A stretch of DNA of 8,240 nt, taken from an uncultured Prevotella sp. GTDB lineage: Bacteria; Bacteroidota; Bacteroidia; Bacteroidales; Bacteroidaceae. The first letter of the stretch is position 1. Every line of letters starts with the position of its first letter. Below are positions 6,355 to 8,240 of this stretch, piece by piece. The notes under the pieces are model-generated. The model had not been told where the DNA came from. It ran no database searches and was given only the letters and a program-made list of their open reading frames with translations. The stretch covers positions 1 through 8,240 of the forward strand of contig CALZDK010000092.1 in the NCBI GenBank assembly GCA_945637645.1. The letters run 5' to 3'. A program made the translations under genes and the position numbers.

Positions 6355-8240
6355 TTCAAGCATTTTTGGAAAGTCCTACTCTCCATACTCTCAAAAGTCA
6401 TACTCCCAATAAAGACAAATTTCTCTTTCTTCGTGTCCATGTTTCTTGTTGGCTATTCGTGCTGTATGCTTGAGGTGCCTGAGATGCGTGGTGCGAAACC
6501 ATATCCGCTTACATCCATAGAGCTGTTTTTCGACCTATATGCCGTTTGCCTCATTCTTACCTGCATACCGCATAAAGTGCGCCAATGGGTGCGATCGGCA
6601 ATGTATGTGATACTCTACACAGTATCAATTGTCGATATGTACTGTTTCGTGAAGTTCAAATCGACACTCACGCCAACAATGCTGCTCCTCGTGGGCGAGA
6701 CAAACAGCAGCGAAGCACAGAATTTCCTTTCTTCCTACCTTGACTGGGACGTGCTTCTCTCCCCTGTAGGACTCCTTTTCGCCATATTGATTGTCCACAT
6801 TGCGTGCAGCGTCTATTCCTCACGTCGAAAGACCCATCCCGCAGTACGAAGAAAGCTGACTGGACGTTGGGGACGAATCTATAAGAAACTGACACCATCT
6901 GAAAAGGCAAAGGTAAGCATCGGAGCTGCAGCGGGCGGAATACTCGGGGCAATGTCAATATGGCTGCTCATACAGGGCTGGATAGAGACCGTTGACAACA
7001 AGCAGGCTACGGCAAGACTGATGTCGTACAATAACATTGGAGAGGTGGAGCACGAACTGACACGAAAAGACCGCGCCACGCTCTATCTGCCAATCTACCG
7101 ACTGGCGTTCAGTATTTATGCCAATGAGCTTGCCTCAAAACAACTTGAACGACTTATCTCAGGAACAAAGAAGATTACTGTTGATTCCTGTGACTATCGC
7201 AGTCCACACATAGTGTTCATAATGGGTGAGAGCTATAACAAGCATCACTCTCAGCTCTACGGCTACGAATACGAAACCACACCACAGCAGCTGAAACGGA
7301 AGAAAAATGGCGAACTCTTTGTTTTTAACGATGTTGTTTCGTGCTGGAACCTGACGAGCTTCGTATTCAAGAACGTATTTTCTCTCCATGCCGTAGGCGA
7401 CAGCGGTGAATGGTGTGATTATCCGCTCTTCCCTGAACTTTTCCGCAAGGCAGGCTACAACGTTACCTTCATCACGAACCAGTTCCTTCCTCAAGCCAAG
7501 GAAGCCGTATATGATTTCAGCGGTGGCTTCTTCCTCAACAATCCCACGCTGAGCGAGGCACAGTTCGACGTGCGCAACAACAAGTTGCACAGGCTTGACG
7601 GAGGAATAATAATGGAGTACGACCGACTTAAGGACTCTATACCAAACCGCAAGATTACAGGCGACAATCGTCTGACAATAATACATCTAATGGGACAGCA
7701 CACCACTTATGGATACCGTTATCCCAAAGAGTTCAAACGCTATCATGCCAAGGACTACCCATGGCCATCGTTGAGCCATAAGAACAAGATGATCCTCGCC
7801 GACTACGACAATGCCACGCTATACAATGATTATGTCATCGACGAGTTGCTGAAACGATGGGAGGACGAAGATGTGGTAGTCGTCCACATGTCTGACCATG
7901 GCGAGGAAGCATTCGGCAACGGCATGCCTGTCTTTGGCAGACAACATTCCGCAGAGGTTGACTATCGGCTTGCCCACGAGGAGTTTGAGGTGCCTTTCTG
8001 GATATGGTGCTCACGAAAATATCGGAGTAACCATCCAGAAATCGTCAGACGCATAAAAGCGGCAAGGGACTTGCCCTTCATGACCGACAATCTCTCTCAC
8101 CTGCTGCTCTATCTCGCTGGAATTCACTGTCCCGAATACCGTAGCGACTACAATCCATTGGAGGACGACTACAATGCCGAGCGGCCGAGAATCCTTAAGG
8201 GGCAGGTGGACTATAATGAATTAAAAATGAAGAGTGAAGA
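6304..8240 (+). CDS. EptA-like phosphoethanolamine transferase (sulfatase fold), in frame with nadD; 3' end outside window
   Basis: Residue numbers here count from 5785 through the TAG. After a basic amphipathic stretch (KHFWKVLLSILSKVILPIK) come five hydrophobic segments at about 213-231, 244-261, 273-291, 322-345 and 378-400. The loops before segment 1 and between 2-3 and 4-5 are rich in Arg and Lys, predicting N-terminus inside and the C-terminal domain in the periplasm. That domain has the alkaline-phosphatase/sulfatase signatures of the EptA/CptA family: HIVFIMGES with Glu482, YGYEYETTP, Thr524 in SCWNLTSF as probable nucleophile, SDHGEE with Asp704-His705, and GRQHSAE with His721. Such enzymes move phosphoethanolamine from phosphatidylethanolamine to lipid A or other envelope glycans, which can reduce polymyxin sensitivity; the acceptor here is unknown. 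No stop separates it from nadD. The ATG at 6304 lies inside the NadD tail and is only one option: ATG 6016 is upstream, ATG 6439 would cut helix 1, and readthrough from 5785 would give a fusion of more than 815 residues. Confidence 0.87.
   Translation, partial: MVPESVVEALGGKKDSAFKHFWKVLLSILSKVILPIKTNFSFFVSMFLVGYSCCMLEVPEMRGAKPYPLTSIELFFDLYAVCLILTCIPHKVRQWVRSAMYVILYTVSIVDMYCFVKFKSTLTPTMLLLVGETNSSEAQNFLSSYLDWDVLLSPVGLLFAILIVHIACSVYSSRRKTHPAVRRKLTGRWGRIYKKLTPSEKAKVSIGAAAGGILGAMSIWLLIQGWIETVDNKQATARLMSYNNIGEVEHELTRKDRATLYLPIYRLAFSIYANELASKQLERLISGTKKITVDSCDYRSPHIVFIMGESYNKHHSQLYGYEYETTPQQLKRKKNGELFVFNDVVSCWNLTSFVFKNVFSLHAVGDSGEWCDYPLFPELFRKAGYNVTFITNQFLPQAKEAVYDFSGGFFLNNPTLSEAQFDVRNNKLHRLDGGIIMEYDRLKDSIPNRKITGDNRLTIIHLMGQHTTYGYRYPKEFKRYHAKDYPWPSLSHKNKMILADYDNATLYNDYVIDELLKRWEDEDVVVVHMSDHGEEAFGNGMPVFGRQHSAEVDYRLAHEEFEVPFWIWCSRKYRSNHPEIVRRIKAARDLPFMTDNLSHLLLYLAGIHCPEYRSDYNPLEDDYNAERPRILKGQVDYNELKMKSE
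8227..8240 (+). repeat. Two 7-bp units (ATGAAGA, GTGAAGA) at the window edge
   Basis: Two adjacent heptamers differ at one base and may continue beyond the window. Each contains TGA (8228-8230 and 8235-8237), in the two frames not used by the transferase. A third copy would put TGA at 8242-8244, in the transferase frame. The design resembles the heptamer array at the lipoprotein stop. Confidence 0.45.

Noticed and set aside
6227..6412. Alternative frame open through the nadD-transferase junction, ending at TAA 6410-6412, considered as the true nadD end after a frameshift
   Set aside because: The NadD C-terminal motifs (LSSTEVR, MVPESVVEAL) are in the main frame, and the sequence in this alternative frame does not resemble a NadD tail. 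An indel at the purine run cannot be fully excluded without reads.
7159..7686. Antisense open frame (175 codons) opposite the transferase
   Set aside because: It lies opposite conserved EptA-family motifs (GES, YGYEYETTP) and has no recognisable domain.

Overview
The window looks like chromosomal DNA of a Bacteroidota species, most likely a Prevotella-type member of the Bacteroidales. The evidence is a textbook Bacteroidota promoter (TTTG, 19 bp, TAnnTTTG) ahead of yicC, the absence of clear Shine-Dalgarno sequences, a DUF4369/thioredoxin-fold lipoprotein, the yicC-gmk-nadD gene order, and short tandem repeats at gene ends. The genus is an inference. All genes found lie on the + strand. I see no tRNA, rRNA, CRISPR array, insertion sequence or prophage gene.

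Layout. Bases 1-768 hold the C-terminal part of a TPR-repeat protein with strongly biased codon use. A 25-bp gap leads to a lipoprotein (794-1807) with a DUF4369 domain and a thioredoxin fold whose CxxC active site has become SxxS. A short AT-rich, repetitive gap (1808-1890) separates it from a complete YifB/ComM-type AAA+ ATPase (1891-3435), followed by a HAD-superfamily hydrolase (3477-4187). A new transcription unit then starts at the promoter at 4236-4266: yicC (endoribonuclease family), gmk (guanylate kinase), and then nadD running without a frame change into an EptA-like phosphoethanolamine transferase that leaves the window at 8240.

The most unusual part is 5785-8240. The nadD reading frame carries one in-frame TAG (5974-5976) in a variable loop. 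Everything after it, including the NadD motifs and a five-helix membrane domain plus periplasmic transferase domain, stays open in that same frame to the end of the window. Two separate oddities coincide here: an amber codon inside a normally essential NAD-biosynthesis gene, and the lack of any stop codon between nadD and the transferase. The predicted topology (N-terminus inside, five helices, catalytic domain outside) would suit a real cytoplasmic-NadD/periplasmic-transferase fusion. A nonsense mutation, a sequencing or assembly error, amber readthrough, and internal initiation of a separate transferase all remain possible.

The yicC operon groups housekeeping functions (RNA turnover, GMP to GDP, NaMN to NaAD) with an envelope-modifying enzyme. 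A smaller finding is that heptamer repeats containing TGA sit at the 3' end of the lipoprotein gene, where they place a stop in all three frames, and probably at the 3' end of the transferase gene.
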